Assembly (NCBI GenBank): GCA_049325315.1
Contig: JBMONB010000052.1
Span: forward strand, 45,228-109,227
Source: JAWLHU01 sp049325315
GTDB taxonomy: Bacteria > Bacillota > Sulfobacillia > Symbiobacteriales > Symbiobacteriaceae
Direction: 5' to 3'
Length of the DNA: 64,000 bases
In this document: positions 49,073 to 58,405 of the stretch, one piece after another
Layout: each line of letters starts with the position of its first letter
Numbering within the stretch: position 1 is the stretch's first letter
Program-made: the position numbers and the translations under genes
Notes under the pieces: model-generated
The model's database searches: none
Told to the model about the DNA's origin: nothing
The model's input: the letters and a program-made list of their open reading frames with translations, nothing else

Positions 49073-50955
49073 TCAGCCGAATCCGCCAGACCTTTCTGCG
49101 ACTCGCTGACGCCACGACCATCACAGGCAAGGTGATGGGTCTGGCTCTGGGTCTCGCCATCTTCCTGGGACTTGGTTTTACGATCTACCTCCGGACGAGC
49201 ACCCGGCTGCTCCTGGTTGACCAGCTCCAGTCCCGCGGGCTGACCATTGCCGAAGGTGTGGCTACCCGGACCATCGAGCCTGTGCTTATGGGGAACGAGT
49301 TTGCCCTTCACGGGCTGCTGCAGGAGACCATGGAGCTGAACCGGGACGTGCGCTATGTGCTTGTCATCTCCGCGCGCGGTGAGGTCCTCGGCGATACCTT
49401 CCGGCGCCGTATTCCGATTGGCCTGATCGATGCCAATGCCGTGGGTTCCCGGGGGGAATCCCGCATCGCCCCGATTCGCACCGATGAAGGAATGGTCCGG
49501 GACATCGCCTTCCCCCTGTTCGGGGGGCGTGGCGGATGGGTTCGTATCGGCATGTCCGAGCGGGCGCTCGAGGCCGAGCTGAACAAGCAGACGATCCAGC
49601 TCCTGCTGGCTACGCTCCTGACATCGCTGCTGGGCATCTGGGCCACCTATCGCCTGAGCCACATTCTGGCCCGCCCGATCCGGGCGCTGGTAGATGGCAC
49701 CCGGCAGGTGGCGAGGGGTGATCTGACTGTCCAGGTGCCGGCTTTTGCCGGCGACGACCTGGGCCATCTGGCCGGCGCCTTTAACAACATGACTGCCCAG
49801 TTGGCCCATCAATACGAAGAGATTCGGCGCTTCAGTCAGCAGGTGCTCCGGGACAACGCCGAACTGGTTGCCCTTCACAGGATCACCAATGGACTCAACC
49901 GCCTGAAGCACATTGAGACGCTGCCCCGGCTTGCTGCCCGGCTGATCGAACACGAACTTGGCATGGCGCACGCGGCGGTCTTCCTCTGGAACCGGGAGCA
50001 GGAGAACTGGATTCCTGCTCTCCCGGATGCCCTTGGGGAGGAGTTGCAGGCAGCCCTTACCCAACGGCAGGTTACGGTTGAACGGGACCGGGCGGTCATT
50101 CCCCTCTTGGCCGGTGACCGGCGGATTGGCGTGTTGATCGTTCATGATGACCCCGCCCGGCTGGCCACTGAACGAGGCCAGAACTTCCTGGGCTCGATTG
50201 GAAACCATCTGACGGTGGCCCTGGAAAACGCCAGGCTTATCTCCGAACTGACCGAGCAGCAGCAGGTCCTGACCCACCTCTTCGACCGGGCGGTCTCCGC
50301 CCAGGAGGAAGAGCGGCGGCGAATTTCGCGTGAACTGCACGATGAGACCAGCCAGTCGCTCACATCACTCATGTTGGGCCTGCGCTCTGTAGAGACAGCC
50401 GCCACACCGGCGGAGCTGCACCAGCACAGCGCGGTACTGCGTGAGCGGCTTGTGACCGCCCTTGATTCCGTCCACCAGATGGCCCGTCGCCTCCGACCTC
50501 TGGCGCTCGATGACCTGGGGCTCCCCGCTGCGCTCAAGCGCTTTGTGCAGGAACTGATTCTGCAGACCGGCCTAGATATCGATCTGGAGGTCGCCGGTCT
50601 GGGCGAAGGGCGCCTGCCGTCTGAGGTGGAGACGGCGGTCTATCGCATCGTGCAGGAAGCGGTCTCGAACGCCATCCGGCATGGTAGGCCGAATCAGGTG
50701 AGTGTGGTGGTCGAACAGCAGGACGGCGTCGTAATCGCCATGGTGGAAGACGACGGCACGGGTTTCGATCCCCAATCGATGGCGCGCACCACCCGTCTGG
50801 GCATCTATGGCATGCGAGAGCGGGCCCATCTGGTCGGTGGCACCCTGACCGTTGAATCGAGCCCGGGCACCGGCACCACTGTCTATCTCCGCATTCCCTG
50901 CGGGGCCAAGGAAAGGAAGGATTCCGATGGTCACCCGGATACTCCTGGCCGATGA
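49069..50955 (+). CDS. membrane histidine kinase (HAMP-GAF-HisKA_3)
   Basis: 628 aa from ATG 49069, overlapping the lipoprotein gene by 4 bp. TM1 at about 23-45, an extracytoplasmic domain to about 180, TM2 near 187-205, HAMP with A-R-P-I-R-A-L-V-D-G, and a GAF-like domain (about 270-390). The NarL-type dimerisation box has E-E-E-R-R-R-I-S-R-E-L-H-D-E (phospho-His in E-L-H-D). The HATPase has N-A-I-R-H-G and D-D-G-T-G-F. Its end overlaps the regulator. It probably controls the reductase operon downstream. Confidence 0.92.
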   Translation: MISRIRQTFLRLADATTITGKVMGLALGLAIFLGLGFTIYLRTSTRLLLVDQLQSRGLTIAEGVATRTIEPVLMGNEFALHGLLQETMELNRDVRYVLVISARGEVLGDTFRRRIPIGLIDANAVGSRGESRIAPIRTDEGMVRDIAFPLFGGRGGWVRIGMSERALEAELNKQTIQLLLATLLTSLLGIWATYRLSHILARPIRALVDGTRQVARGDLTVQVPAFAGDDLGHLAGAFNNMTAQLAHQYEEIRRFSQQVLRDNAELVALHRITNGLNRLKHIETLPRLAARLIEHELGMAHAAVFLWNREQENWIPALPDALGEELQAALTQRQVTVERDRAVIPLLAGDRRIGVLIVHDDPARLATERGQNFLGSIGNHLTVALENARLISELTEQQQVLTHLFDRAVSAQEEERRRISRELHDETSQSLTSLMLGLRSVETAATPAELHQHSAVLRERLVTALDSVHQMARRLRPLALDDLGLPAALKRFVQELILQTGLDIDLEVAGLGEGRLPSEVETAVYRIVQEAVSNAIRHGRPNQVSVVVEQQDGVVIAMVEDDGTGFDPQSMARTTRLGIYGMRERAHLVGGTLTVESSPGTGTTVYLRIPCGAKERKDSDGHPDTPGR

Positions 50956-51586
50956 TCATGCCCTTTTCCGCTCAGGCCTGGCTGCCCTCCTGGCTGGGCA
51001 CGATGAGTTCCGGGTGGTAGGGGAGGCCGCCGACGGCTTTGAGGCAGTCCGGCAGGCCGTAGCCCTTCAGCCTGATGTGGTCCTCATGGATGTTGGCATG
51101 CCGGGGCTCGGCGGGGTTGAGGCCTCCCGGGAGCTGCGCAGACAGTGCCCGGGGGTGCGCATTCTCGCCCTCACCCAGCACGATGATGACGGCTATCTCC
51201 GGCAGATGCTCAAATCGGGGGCGAGCGGCTACCTGGTCAAGAAGGCGGCCGACACGGAGCTGTTCGGTGCGATCCGCACCGTGGCCAGAGGCGAACTCTA
51301 TCTGCATCCCAGCATGACCCGCCTGCTTGTCGAAGAGGTGGTGACCCGCCCCTCCCCGGCTGCCGAAGAGGGAAGGGCAGAGCAGCTCTCCGAGCGAGAG
51401 AGGGAGACCCTCCGGTTGCTGGCGCTGGGCTATACCAACCGCGAGGTGGCTGACCGGCTGGGGGTCAGCGTCAAGACGGCAGAGACCTATAAGGCCCGCA
51501 TCACCGAGAAGACCGGACTGCGCCGTCGGTCCGACCTGGTCCGCTATGCGCGCTCCCTGGGGCTGGTCGCCCCAGATGAAGGGTAG
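50927..51586 (+). CDS. NarL/FixJ-family response regulator
   Basis: ATG 50927 behind AAGGAAGGATTCCG gives 219 aa. The receiver has L-L-A-D-D-H, V-V-L-M-D-V-G-M-P-G (phospho-Asp), and K-K in G-Y-L-V-K-K-A-A. The C-terminal LuxR HTH has L-S-E-R-E-R-E-T-L-R-L-L-A-L-G-Y-T-N-R-E-V-A. It is the partner of the overlapping kinase gene. Confidence 0.95.
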   Translation: MVTRILLADDHALFRSGLAALLAGHDEFRVVGEAADGFEAVRQAVALQPDVVLMDVGMPGLGGVEASRELRRQCPGVRILALTQHDDDGYLRQMLKSGASGYLVKKAADTELFGAIRTVARGELYLHPSMTRLLVEEVVTRPSPAAEEGRAEQLSERERETLRLLALGYTNREVADRLGVSVKTAETYKARITEKTGLRRRSDLVRYARSLGLVAPDEG

Positions 51587-51616
51587 ACAGGCACGAAGGG
51601 ATAAGCGTCTAGTCCA

Positions 51617-51646
51617 CAGACCCCCCGCCGAAAGGTGGGGGGTCTG
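51617..51646 (+). terminator. terminator hairpin after the response regulator
   Basis: CAGACCCCCC pairs with GGGGGGTCTG across a 10-nt loop. It separates the sensor genes from the reductase operon. Confidence 0.7.
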
Positions 51647-51749
51647 GTGCGTGTCAGGGAAAACCCGACAAAAGGAGCGGTGATTCCCCGATGGGGAGAA
51701 AGAGGCGCATCTGCGAGAATCAGGACAAGGACATATGGAGGTGAACCCC

Positions 51750-52466
51750 ATGGTCGAGCTTCCGAAAGACGAACTCATCTTCCGGATGCACCGCGAACTG
51801 GCCGGGGCCATGCAGAAGCCTGTGGAGCAGCGGCGCTGGGTGATGGTCATCGACCTGACCAAGTGCACGGGCTGTACGGCCTGTACGGTGGCCTGCAAGG
51901 CCGAGAACAAGCTCCCGCCGGGCGTTGTCTACCGCCCGGTTATGGAGCAGGAGTCCGGCACCTTCCCCAACGTCTCCCGCTCCTTCCTGCCCCGCCCCTG
52001 CATGCAGTGCGAGTCTCCCCCCTGCGCCAAGGTCTGCCCCGTAGGCGCTTCCTACAAGCGGCCCGACGGTATCGTCTCCATCGACTATGAGACCTGCATC
52101 GGCTGCCGGTACTGCATCGCCGCCTGCCCCTATGGCGCCCGGACCTTTGACTGGGGCGAGAACTACACCGACGATACGCCTGCCTTCCAGCCCTACGAGG
52201 AGCTGGCCTCCTTCGAGTATGGTGTGGCGCGCTCCCGCAAGGATGATGCCTCGCCGGTGGGCAACGCCCGCAAGTGCCACTTCTGCCTCCACCGCCTCAA
52301 CGAGGGAATGCTCCCTGCCTGCGTCACCACCTGCATCGGACGGGCCACCTTCTTCGGCGATGCGAATGACCCGAACAGCCTGGTCAGCGAGCTGATCAAG
52401 AGCCCCCGGGTGACCCGCCTGAAGGAAGAGATCGGGACCCATCCGAGCGTCTACTACCTGACTTAG
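51750..52466 (+). CDS. four-cluster ferredoxin subunit (TtrB/DmsB type)
   Basis: ATG 51750 behind GGAGGTGAACCCC gives 238 aa. Four groups of Cys bind [4Fe-4S] clusters: C-T-G-C-T-A-C-T-V-A-C, C-M-Q-C-E-S-P-P-C-A-K-V-C, C-I-G-C-R-Y-C-I-A-A-C and C-H-F-C with later C-V-T-T-C. It transfers electrons between the membrane subunit and the molybdenum subunit. There is no signal peptide; it would be carried out with the Tat-exported catalytic partner. Confidence 0.9.
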   Translation: MVELPKDELIFRMHRELAGAMQKPVEQRRWVMVIDLTKCTGCTACTVACKAENKLPPGVVYRPVMEQESGTFPNVSRSFLPRPCMQCESPPCAKVCPVGASYKRPDGIVSIDYETCIGCRYCIAACPYGARTFDWGENYTDDTPAFQPYEELASFEYGVARSRKDDASPVGNARKCHFCLHRLNEGMLPACVTTCIGRATFFGDANDPNSLVSELIKSPRVTRLKEEIGTHPSVYYLT

Positions 52467-52481
52467 CAAGGGGTGATTCGC

Positions 52482-53618
52482 ATGAAGCGGTTTTACTATC
52501 TGGCGCTGCTCCTGCTCTCAGGGATTGGCCTCTGGGGCATCTGGATCCGTTTTACGGAAGGGCTGAAGGTGACCGCCCTCACCAGCTATATCAGTTGGGG
52601 TCTCTGGGTGGCCTTCTACATCTTCTTCATCGGCCTCTCGGCCGGCTCCTTCCTGCTCTCCACGCTGGTCTACGTCTTTGGCATGGAACGGCTCGAGCGG
52701 GTGGGCAAAATGGCGCTGCTCTCCGCCCTCTGCTCGCTGGGCGCCGGCATGGCCTTTATTCTGGTCGATCTGGGCCAGCCCTCCCGGTTCTGGCACACCC
52801 TGGTCTATCGAAACTTCAGCTCCGTGCTGGAGTGGGAGATCTTCTTCTACGTGATCTACGCGGCGATTATCCTGGCGGAACTCTGGCTGCTCACCCTCTC
52901 GAAGAGCCCCAAGGCCAAGGCCTGGGTGAAGCTCCTGGGCATCATCGGCATCCCCGTGGCGATCGGGGTCCACGGCGGCACCGGCTCCATCTTCGCTCTG
53001 GCGGTGGGCCGGCCCTACTGGAACTCGGGCCTGCTGCCGGTGATCTTCATCGTCTCCGCCCTGGCCTCCGGGGCCGCCCTGATCACCTTCCTCTGGGCGA
53101 TCCTCGGTCCGAAGGATGCCGAAAAGCCGGCCATGGTGAGGACCCTGGCCCAGTTGATGACCCTCTTCCTGGCGATCGACGGCCTCCTGGTCGCCTCGGA
53201 GTTCCTGGTTGGCATCTACAGCGGCATTCCCGATGAGGCGGGCGCCCTGATCGCCCTCACAGAGCGGTTCTGGTTCGTCTTCTGGGTCGGGCAGATGGGC
53301 TTTGGCTTCCTGATTCCGATTCTGTTGGTGGCCCTTCCCGCCACCCGCCGCTCCACGGGCTGGATGGGCCTTGCCGGACTCTCGGCGGTGGTCGGGATCC
53401 TGGCGGTCCGCATGAACCTGGTGATTCCGGCCTACGTGATCCCCCAGTTCGAGGGGCTCCGGCATGCCTATGTGGATCCCCGGCTCCAGTACAGCTACAC
53501 CCCGAACGGAATCGAGTGGCTGGTCAGCCTCGGGGTGGTTGCCTTTACGATCCTCATGTTCAGCCTGATCTATGAGCGGCTGATCGCCGCAAAGCAGCAG
53601 GAGGTGGCAGGTCGATGA
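52482..53618 (+). CDS. NrfD-type membrane quinol-oxidising subunit (TtrC-like)
   Basis: ATG 52482 behind AAGGGGTGATTCGC gives 378 aa with about nine or ten TM segments. S-W-G-L-W-V-A-F-Y-I-F-F-I-G-L-S-A-G-S-F and D-L-G-Q-P-S-R-F-W-H are NrfD/PsrC motifs. It anchors the complex and passes electrons from menaquinol to the iron-sulfur subunit. Its end overlaps the catalytic subunit start by 4 bp. Confidence 0.9.
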   Translation: MKRFYYLALLLLSGIGLWGIWIRFTEGLKVTALTSYISWGLWVAFYIFFIGLSAGSFLLSTLVYVFGMERLERVGKMALLSALCSLGAGMAFILVDLGQPSRFWHTLVYRNFSSVLEWEIFFYVIYAAIILAELWLLTLSKSPKAKAWVKLLGIIGIPVAIGVHGGTGSIFALAVGRPYWNSGLLPVIFIVSALASGAALITFLWAILGPKDAEKPAMVRTLAQLMTLFLAIDGLLVASEFLVGIYSGIPDEAGALIALTERFWFVFWVGQMGFGFLIPILLVALPATRRSTGWMGLAGLSAVVGILAVRMNLVIPAYVIPQFEGLRHAYVDPRLQYSYTPNGIEWLVSLGVVAFTILMFSLIYERLIAAKQQEVAGR

Positions 53619-56600
53619 GTGAGCCGACCGGTGAGGTGCGCCTCAGCAGGCGCGATCTGATTAAGACCTCAGCCTTTCTGGGCGGGGCCGCTCTGGTGGC
53701 CGGCGGGGCCGATGTGGCCTTCAACGCCCTGCGCACCAGTGCCCAGCCCGGAGGCGAGGGCCATACCTACGATCTGGCCCGGGCTGAGAACGTACTCTAT
53801 ACAGCGTGCCTGAACTGCACCGTTGCCTGTTCGATCAAGACCAAGATCCAGGATGGCGTGATCGCCAAGATCGACGGCAGCCCTTACAGCGCCATGACCA
53901 TGCTGCCCAACCTGCCCATGGAGGTCTCCCCCGGGGATGCTGCGCCGTATGACGGCAAGCTCTGCCCCAAGGGACAGGCCGGCATTCAGACCGTCTACGA
54001 CCCGTACCGGCTCCGCAAGGTGCTGAAGCGGGCGGGCCCCCGGGGCTCGGGCAAGTGGGAGACGATCCCCTTCGACAAGGCGGTCGACGAGATCGTGAAC
54101 GGCGGCAAGCTCTTCGCCCATCTGGGGGAAGACCGCCATGTGGAGGGCCTCCGGGAGATCGCGGCCCTGACGGATGCCGCCGCTGCCGGCGCCATGGCCG
54201 CCGATGTGGCGAAGATCCGGGCGAAGCAGATGACGGTGGCCGAGTTCAAGGCCAAGCACGCCGCCCACCTCGATAAGCTGATCGACCCGGACCACCCGGA
54301 TCTGGGACCGAAGAACAACCAGTTCCTCTTCCAGTGCGGGCGCATTCACAACGGGCGCGTCGATTTTACCAAGCGGTTTGTCCAGGGGGCCCTCGGCTCG
54401 GTCAACTGGATCGAGAAGACCACCCTCTGCGGGCAGACCAGCAACAAGGCCTGGGTCAAGGCGACATCGGCCTACTCGGGCGGCAAGTGGACCGGCGGCA
54501 CCAAGAGCCCCCGCCCGGACCATCGGAACACCGAGTTCCTCCTGGCCTTCGGCACCGTCATCTTCGAGGCCAACTACGGGCCCGTGCAGGAGTCTGAGCC
54601 GATCACCGAAGGCCTGCGCAGCGGGCGTCTCAAGGTGGCGGTGGTCGACCCCCGCCTGACCAAGATCGCCTCCAAGGCGTGGAAGTGGCTGCCCGCCAAG
54701 GTCGGCACCGACGCCGCCCTCGCCCTGGCCATGATTCGCTGGATTCTGGAGAATAAGCGCTACGATGCCCGCTATCTGGGCAATGCCAACCTGGGCGCCG
54801 CGAAGGCTGACGGCGAGGTCGCCTTCTCCAACGCCACCTGGCTGGTGAAGATCGTCGATGGCCGCCCCGCCATGCACCTGCGAGGTAACGAGGCAGGCCT
54901 GGGCAGCAAGACCGATATGGTCGTCTTCCAGGGCGGCAAGCCGGTCGCCTTTGATCCGAACGATGCCAAGTCGGTAATCGAGGCCGACCTGTTCGTCGAT
55001 GCCGAGGTAAACGGCATTCGGGTGAAGAGCCCCCTGCAGATCCTGCTCGAAGAGGCCCAGACCCATACCCTGGCGGAGTACGCCGAGATCACCGGGATTC
55101 CGGAGAGCGACATCGTGGCTGTGGCCCGGGAGTTCACCGCCCATGGCAAGAAGGCCGCGGTTGAGTTCTACCGGGGCGTGATCAAGCACACCAACGGCTG
55201 GTATAACGCCCTGGCGCTGATCGCCCTGAACATCCTGGTCGGCAACTTCGATGCGGCGGGCGGCATCAGCAAGCCCGGCGGGCAGCACAACTGGAAGGGC
55301 GGCAAGGACGGTCAGCATAATATCCTGAAGACCCACCCGGGTAAGCTCGCCCACTTCGGTGTGCCGCTGACCCGTGAGGGCTGGCAGTACGAGGAGTCTA
55401 CCCTCTTCGCCGGCTACCCGGCCAAGCGGCCCTGGTATCCGTTCAGCGGCAACGTCTCCCAGGAGATCTTCCCGTCCATGGCCGACGGTTACCCGTACAC
55501 CATGAAGGCGGCGCTGCTGGCGATCCACTCCCCCATGTACTCGATTCCGAACGGCTTCGCCCAGCTCCGGACCCTGCTCGATCCCGCCAAGATGCCCCTG
55601 TACATCGCCTGCGACATCATCATCGGTGACAGCAGCATGTACGCTGACTATATCTTCCCAGACCTGACCTACCTGGAGCGGTTCGGCATCACCCAGGGCT
55701 CCCATCATACCCGGGTCAAGTCCAGCGCCATCCGCCAGCCGGTGATCACGCCGCTGACCGAGACCGCCAAGGTCTATGGCGAAGAGCTACATCTGAGCCT
55801 GGAGACCCTCATGATGGCAATCGCCGAGCGGATGGGCCTCCCCGGCTTCGGGCCCGATGCCTTCGGCGCCGGCAAGCCCCTGACCCGTCCGGAGGACTGG
55901 TATCTGAAGCTGCACGCCAACCTGGCCTGGGATGGCAAGGTCACCCCCGATGCCTCTGCGGAGGAGATGGAACTCTTCCGGCAGTCTCACCGTCATCTGC
56001 AGCCCTCCGTCTACTCGGAGGAGCGCTGGCGCAAGGCGGTGCGGCCGGAGGACTGGCCCAAGCTGGTCTACCTGCTCAACCGGGGCGGCCGCTATGACTC
56101 CTCGGAGACCGCCTACGATGGCGACTTCATCAAGGCGAAGCTCGGTGGCGTCAACCGCTTCTACTTCGAGGAGATCGCCATGTCGCGCCATTCCATGACC
56201 GGTGAGTTCTTCAGCGGCGGACCGGGCATCCACCCGATCGCTGACAGCATGGGCAAGGAGATCCCTGCTGATGAGGGTGAGTTCCAGTTGATCACCTACA
56301 AGGAGGTCTTCGGCACGCAGTCCCGCACCATCTCCAACTACTGGTCACAGCTGGCGGTGGCGCCTGAGAACTACGTGGTCATGAACGCTGCCGACGTGCG
56401 CCGGATGGGACTATACGATGGCGATCTGGTGAAGGTCACCTCCCGCTCCAACCCAGCCGGTGTGATGGACTTGGGTAACGGCCGGGTTAAGCCGGTGGTC
56501 GGCAAGCTGCGTGCGATTGAGGGCGTCCGGCCGGGCGTGGTGGCCATTTCGACCCACTTCGGGCACTGGGCCTACGGCGCCTCCAACGTGGAGGTGGATG

Positions 56601-56755
56601 GCATCGTGGTGCCGGGCGACCAGCGGCGGGCTGGAGGCATCCATCCGCAGCCGCTCTTCCGCCTCGACGACAACCTGCGGGGCACGCCGCTCAGTGAGCC
56701 GATCGGTGGCAGCGTTTCGTTCTACGATACACGAGTCGATATCGAGAAGGCCTAG
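53615..56755 (+). CDS. Tat-exported molybdopterin oxidoreductase (tetrathionate/selenate reductase type)
   Basis: 1046 aa from ATG 53615. The Tat signal is L-S-R-R-D-L-I-K-T-S-A-F-L. A [4Fe-4S] site C-L-N-C-T-V-A-C precedes the molybdopterin domains. E-K-T-T-L-C-G-Q-T-S probably supplies a Cys ligand to Mo. The C-terminal dinucleotide-binding domain starts near 880. Length and the gene order B-C-A match ttrBCA of Salmonella and the srd-type selenate reductase, and the nearby two-component sensor with a PhnD-like receptor favours tetrathionate. The substrate is inferred. Confidence 0.85.
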   Translation: MSEPTGEVRLSRRDLIKTSAFLGGAALVAGGADVAFNALRTSAQPGGEGHTYDLARAENVLYTACLNCTVACSIKTKIQDGVIAKIDGSPYSAMTMLPNLPMEVSPGDAAPYDGKLCPKGQAGIQTVYDPYRLRKVLKRAGPRGSGKWETIPFDKAVDEIVNGGKLFAHLGEDRHVEGLREIAALTDAAAAGAMAADVAKIRAKQMTVAEFKAKHAAHLDKLIDPDHPDLGPKNNQFLFQCGRIHNGRVDFTKRFVQGALGSVNWIEKTTLCGQTSNKAWVKATSAYSGGKWTGGTKSPRPDHRNTEFLLAFGTVIFEANYGPVQESEPITEGLRSGRLKVAVVDPRLTKIASKAWKWLPAKVGTDAALALAMIRWILENKRYDARYLGNANLGAAKADGEVAFSNATWLVKIVDGRPAMHLRGNEAGLGSKTDMVVFQGGKPVAFDPNDAKSVIEADLFVDAEVNGIRVKSPLQILLEEAQTHTLAEYAEITGIPESDIVAVAREFTAHGKKAAVEFYRGVIKHTNGWYNALALIALNILVGNFDAAGGISKPGGQHNWKGGKDGQHNILKTHPGKLAHFGVPLTREGWQYEESTLFAGYPAKRPWYPFSGNVSQEIFPSMADGYPYTMKAALLAIHSPMYSIPNGFAQLRTLLDPAKMPLYIACDIIIGDSSMYADYIFPDLTYLERFGITQGSHHTRVKSSAIRQPVITPLTETAKVYGEELHLSLETLMMAIAERMGLPGFGPDAFGAGKPLTRPEDWYLKLHANLAWDGKVTPDASAEEMELFRQSHRHLQPSVYSEERWRKAVRPEDWPKLVYLLNRGGRYDSSETAYDGDFIKAKLGGVNRFYFEEIAMSRHSMTGEFFSGGPGIHPIADSMGKEIPADEGEFQLITYKEVFGTQSRTISNYWSQLAVAPENYVVMNAADVRRMGLYDGDLVKVTSRSNPAGVMDLGNGRVKPVVGKLRAIEGVRPGVVAISTHFGHWAYGASNVEVDGIVVPGDQRRAGGIHPQPLFRLDDNLRGTPLSEPIGGSVSFYDTRVDIEKA

Positions 56756-56766
56756 TCCTTAACAAA

Positions 56767-56804
56767 CGGGAACGGTCCGGTCAGCGATGACCTGGCCGTT
56801 CCCG
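56767..56804 (+). terminator. terminator hairpin of the reductase operon
   Basis: CGGGAACGG and CCGTTCCCG frame a stem-loop 12 bp after the catalytic-subunit stop. The rest of the gap to 57201 shows only short frames and no recognised gene. Confidence 0.65.
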
Positions 56805-57201
56805 GGGGCAGGGCCATGGCCGCTGTGGGGGATCCACAGCTTGACATTGCTCCGTGTCTGCAGGCCGCCGGGAGTAAAGCAGAGCAGCGTAAGCTGCTGG
56901 AGGGCGCCTGCAAGTAGCAGGACCGCTACGCTGGTAAAGCTGCACCTGGCCGGTTTACGTGCCGACGTAGATTGCAGATGTTAAGTCACTGGCCAGGCTC
57001 CTTCCTGGAGTACTACCAGTCCCTTCCTCCTTCACAGGGGGAGGGAAACTATGACCTTCTCCTCCTGGAGTACATACAGAGACAGTCATATGGCTGATGT
57101 GGGCCATGATCATGAACAGGACGAGGTAGCGAGTCGCCGGAGCGTAGCGACGGCCCTTCGAAGGCGAAATGTCTGGGTGGCTCCGGTCTCCTGTCTCTGT
57201 T

Positions 57202-57420
57202 CCCTATATCGTCGTGGAGGACGGCGACTTCAACGGCCGGCGGGAGCTGTATCTGCAGCACTACCACGACGGCCGGGACCTGGATGCCCCCTACGCCGAG
57301 CGGACCCTGCAGTACGTCTACCAGCTGTGGGGCCGGCTGGTCCACCTGGAGACCCGGCAGGGGGAGAAGACGGTAATCATGACCTGCCAGGCGGACGGGG
57401 TGCAGCGAATCGAGGTGTAA
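57202..57420 (+). pseudogene. displaced spoVR 3' end, copy 4
   Basis: Similarity to spoVR starts at CCCTATATCGTCG (57202), a few codons later than in copies 1-3, so TCCATGACC and the right-end motif are lost. It runs to TAA 57418-57420; one residue differs (R-L-V-H for R-P-V-H). A GGGGGAGCC/GGGGCTCCCC-type hairpin (57434-57464) follows. The stretch 57465-57647 has no recognised gene. Confidence 0.88.
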
Positions 57421-57647
57421 GGGCCATACGCCAAGGGGGAGCCGCCATCAGAGTGGGGCTCCCCTCTTCTATATCTTTGGAAGTGGAGCTATGCGGGTGA
57501 TGTCAGGTATCTGTCCCGCCACGATGGTCACGCCCATCGATATGTGGAGCGGGTGACTGGCTGTATTCCCGTCAGCAGATCAAGGCCGGGGGCCGATGTC
57601 CTTGATCCACCTTGCATAAAGCGGTGTCCGGCTCGACTGCGCCGAAC

Positions 57648-57896
57648 CTAGTCGTCGATCTCGCCGATTCTGTTACCACTACGGTCGTAGATCACCCGCC
57701 CCGATATCTCAGCGACCCAGCTGCCGCTAGTATCCCAGAGCTTTCCACCCGAGACCTCCCCAATGAACTCGCCGCTACTGTCATAGATGCGGCCGCTGGA
57801 GGTAATCTCGCCGATTCGTTGCCCTCGGTCGTTCCAAATGCGCCCGTCCGAAGTGATCTCAATTGCATAGGTGCCGTTCATCCAGATTCTCGACAT
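57648..57896 (-). CDS. beta-flower repeat protein
   Basis: ATG 57896 behind AGGAGGGGAATACT gives 82 aa. It consists of about four or five short repeats of the form G-R-I-W/Y-D-x-x-G-x-x-I-G-E-I, for example S-G-R-I-Y-D-S-S-G-E-F-I-G-E-V. This matches the small 4-fold beta-flower type of domain, one repeat per petal. No signal peptide. Function of the family is unknown to me; it may bind a partner or polymer. Confidence 0.75.
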   Translation of the reverse strand: MSRIWMNGTYAIEITSDGRIWNDRGQRIGEITSSGRIYDSSGEFIGEVSGGKLWDTSGSWVAEISGRVIYDRSGNRIGEIDD

Positions 57897-58074
57897 AGTA
57901 TTCCCCTCCTGAAGTCCTGATGTATTTCAACCCCAAATCAAATGGTGGGTGATGCCCTCTACTGCTCTTGTGACGTAACCACCCACGTAGGTTCCGCTCC
58001 TCAAGAGACCCGTCTATGTCTAGCTACTAGCCTTCGGCCTTCAGAACCAAAGAAGCGTAGCCGAGACAGCAGTC

Positions 58075-58245
58075 TTAATCCCGCGGACCATAAACCTCCC
58101 AATCTTCACGACTCGTATTCAGCTCCCCATTGACGAGATATCGGTACTGCGACTCGGAATGATGGGTGGCCGCCTCAAGTGTGTTCCTGATAGGATCGTC
58201 AATGTTACTCGTTTCGTCCTCCGCGAAAATAATCAATGAAATCAT
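58075..58245 (-). CDS. possible small acidic protein
   Basis: ATG 58245 to TAA 58075 encodes 56 aa: I-I-F-A-E-D-E-T-S-N-I-D-D near the start and S-Q-Y-R-Y-L-V-N-G-E-L later, ending W-E-V-Y-G-P-R-D. The ribosome site is poor, but the composition looks protein-like. The rest of the gap 57897-58405 holds no other gene; AAAGGAGC at 58393 serves the next gene. Confidence 0.35.
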   Translation of the reverse strand: MISLIIFAEDETSNIDDPIRNTLEAATHHSESQYRYLVNGELNTSREDWEVYGPRD

Positions 58246-58405
58246 ACGCCCTGTGCAGGGAACACCCTTCCAAGAGCATATTATCTACACAAAGAAACAT
58301 TTGCAATTAACCGGCGTTTTGCGGCGTAGTCGCCGCTGGCGGCCTTGCAATAGGCCCACATAGACTTGACTCCACTCCAGGCCTTGTTTTTGAAAGGAGC
58401 ATTCT

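Noticed and set aside
53669..55708. 679-codon minus-strand frame opposite the molybdenum reductase
   Set aside because: It is a shadow frame; the plus-strand gene has Tat signal, Fe-S and molybdopterin motifs.
57120..57200. Group II intron 3' end before spoVR copy 4
   Set aside because: The GC-rich stem-like sequence does not match domain V or the usual intron end, and no reverse transcriptase gene is present.
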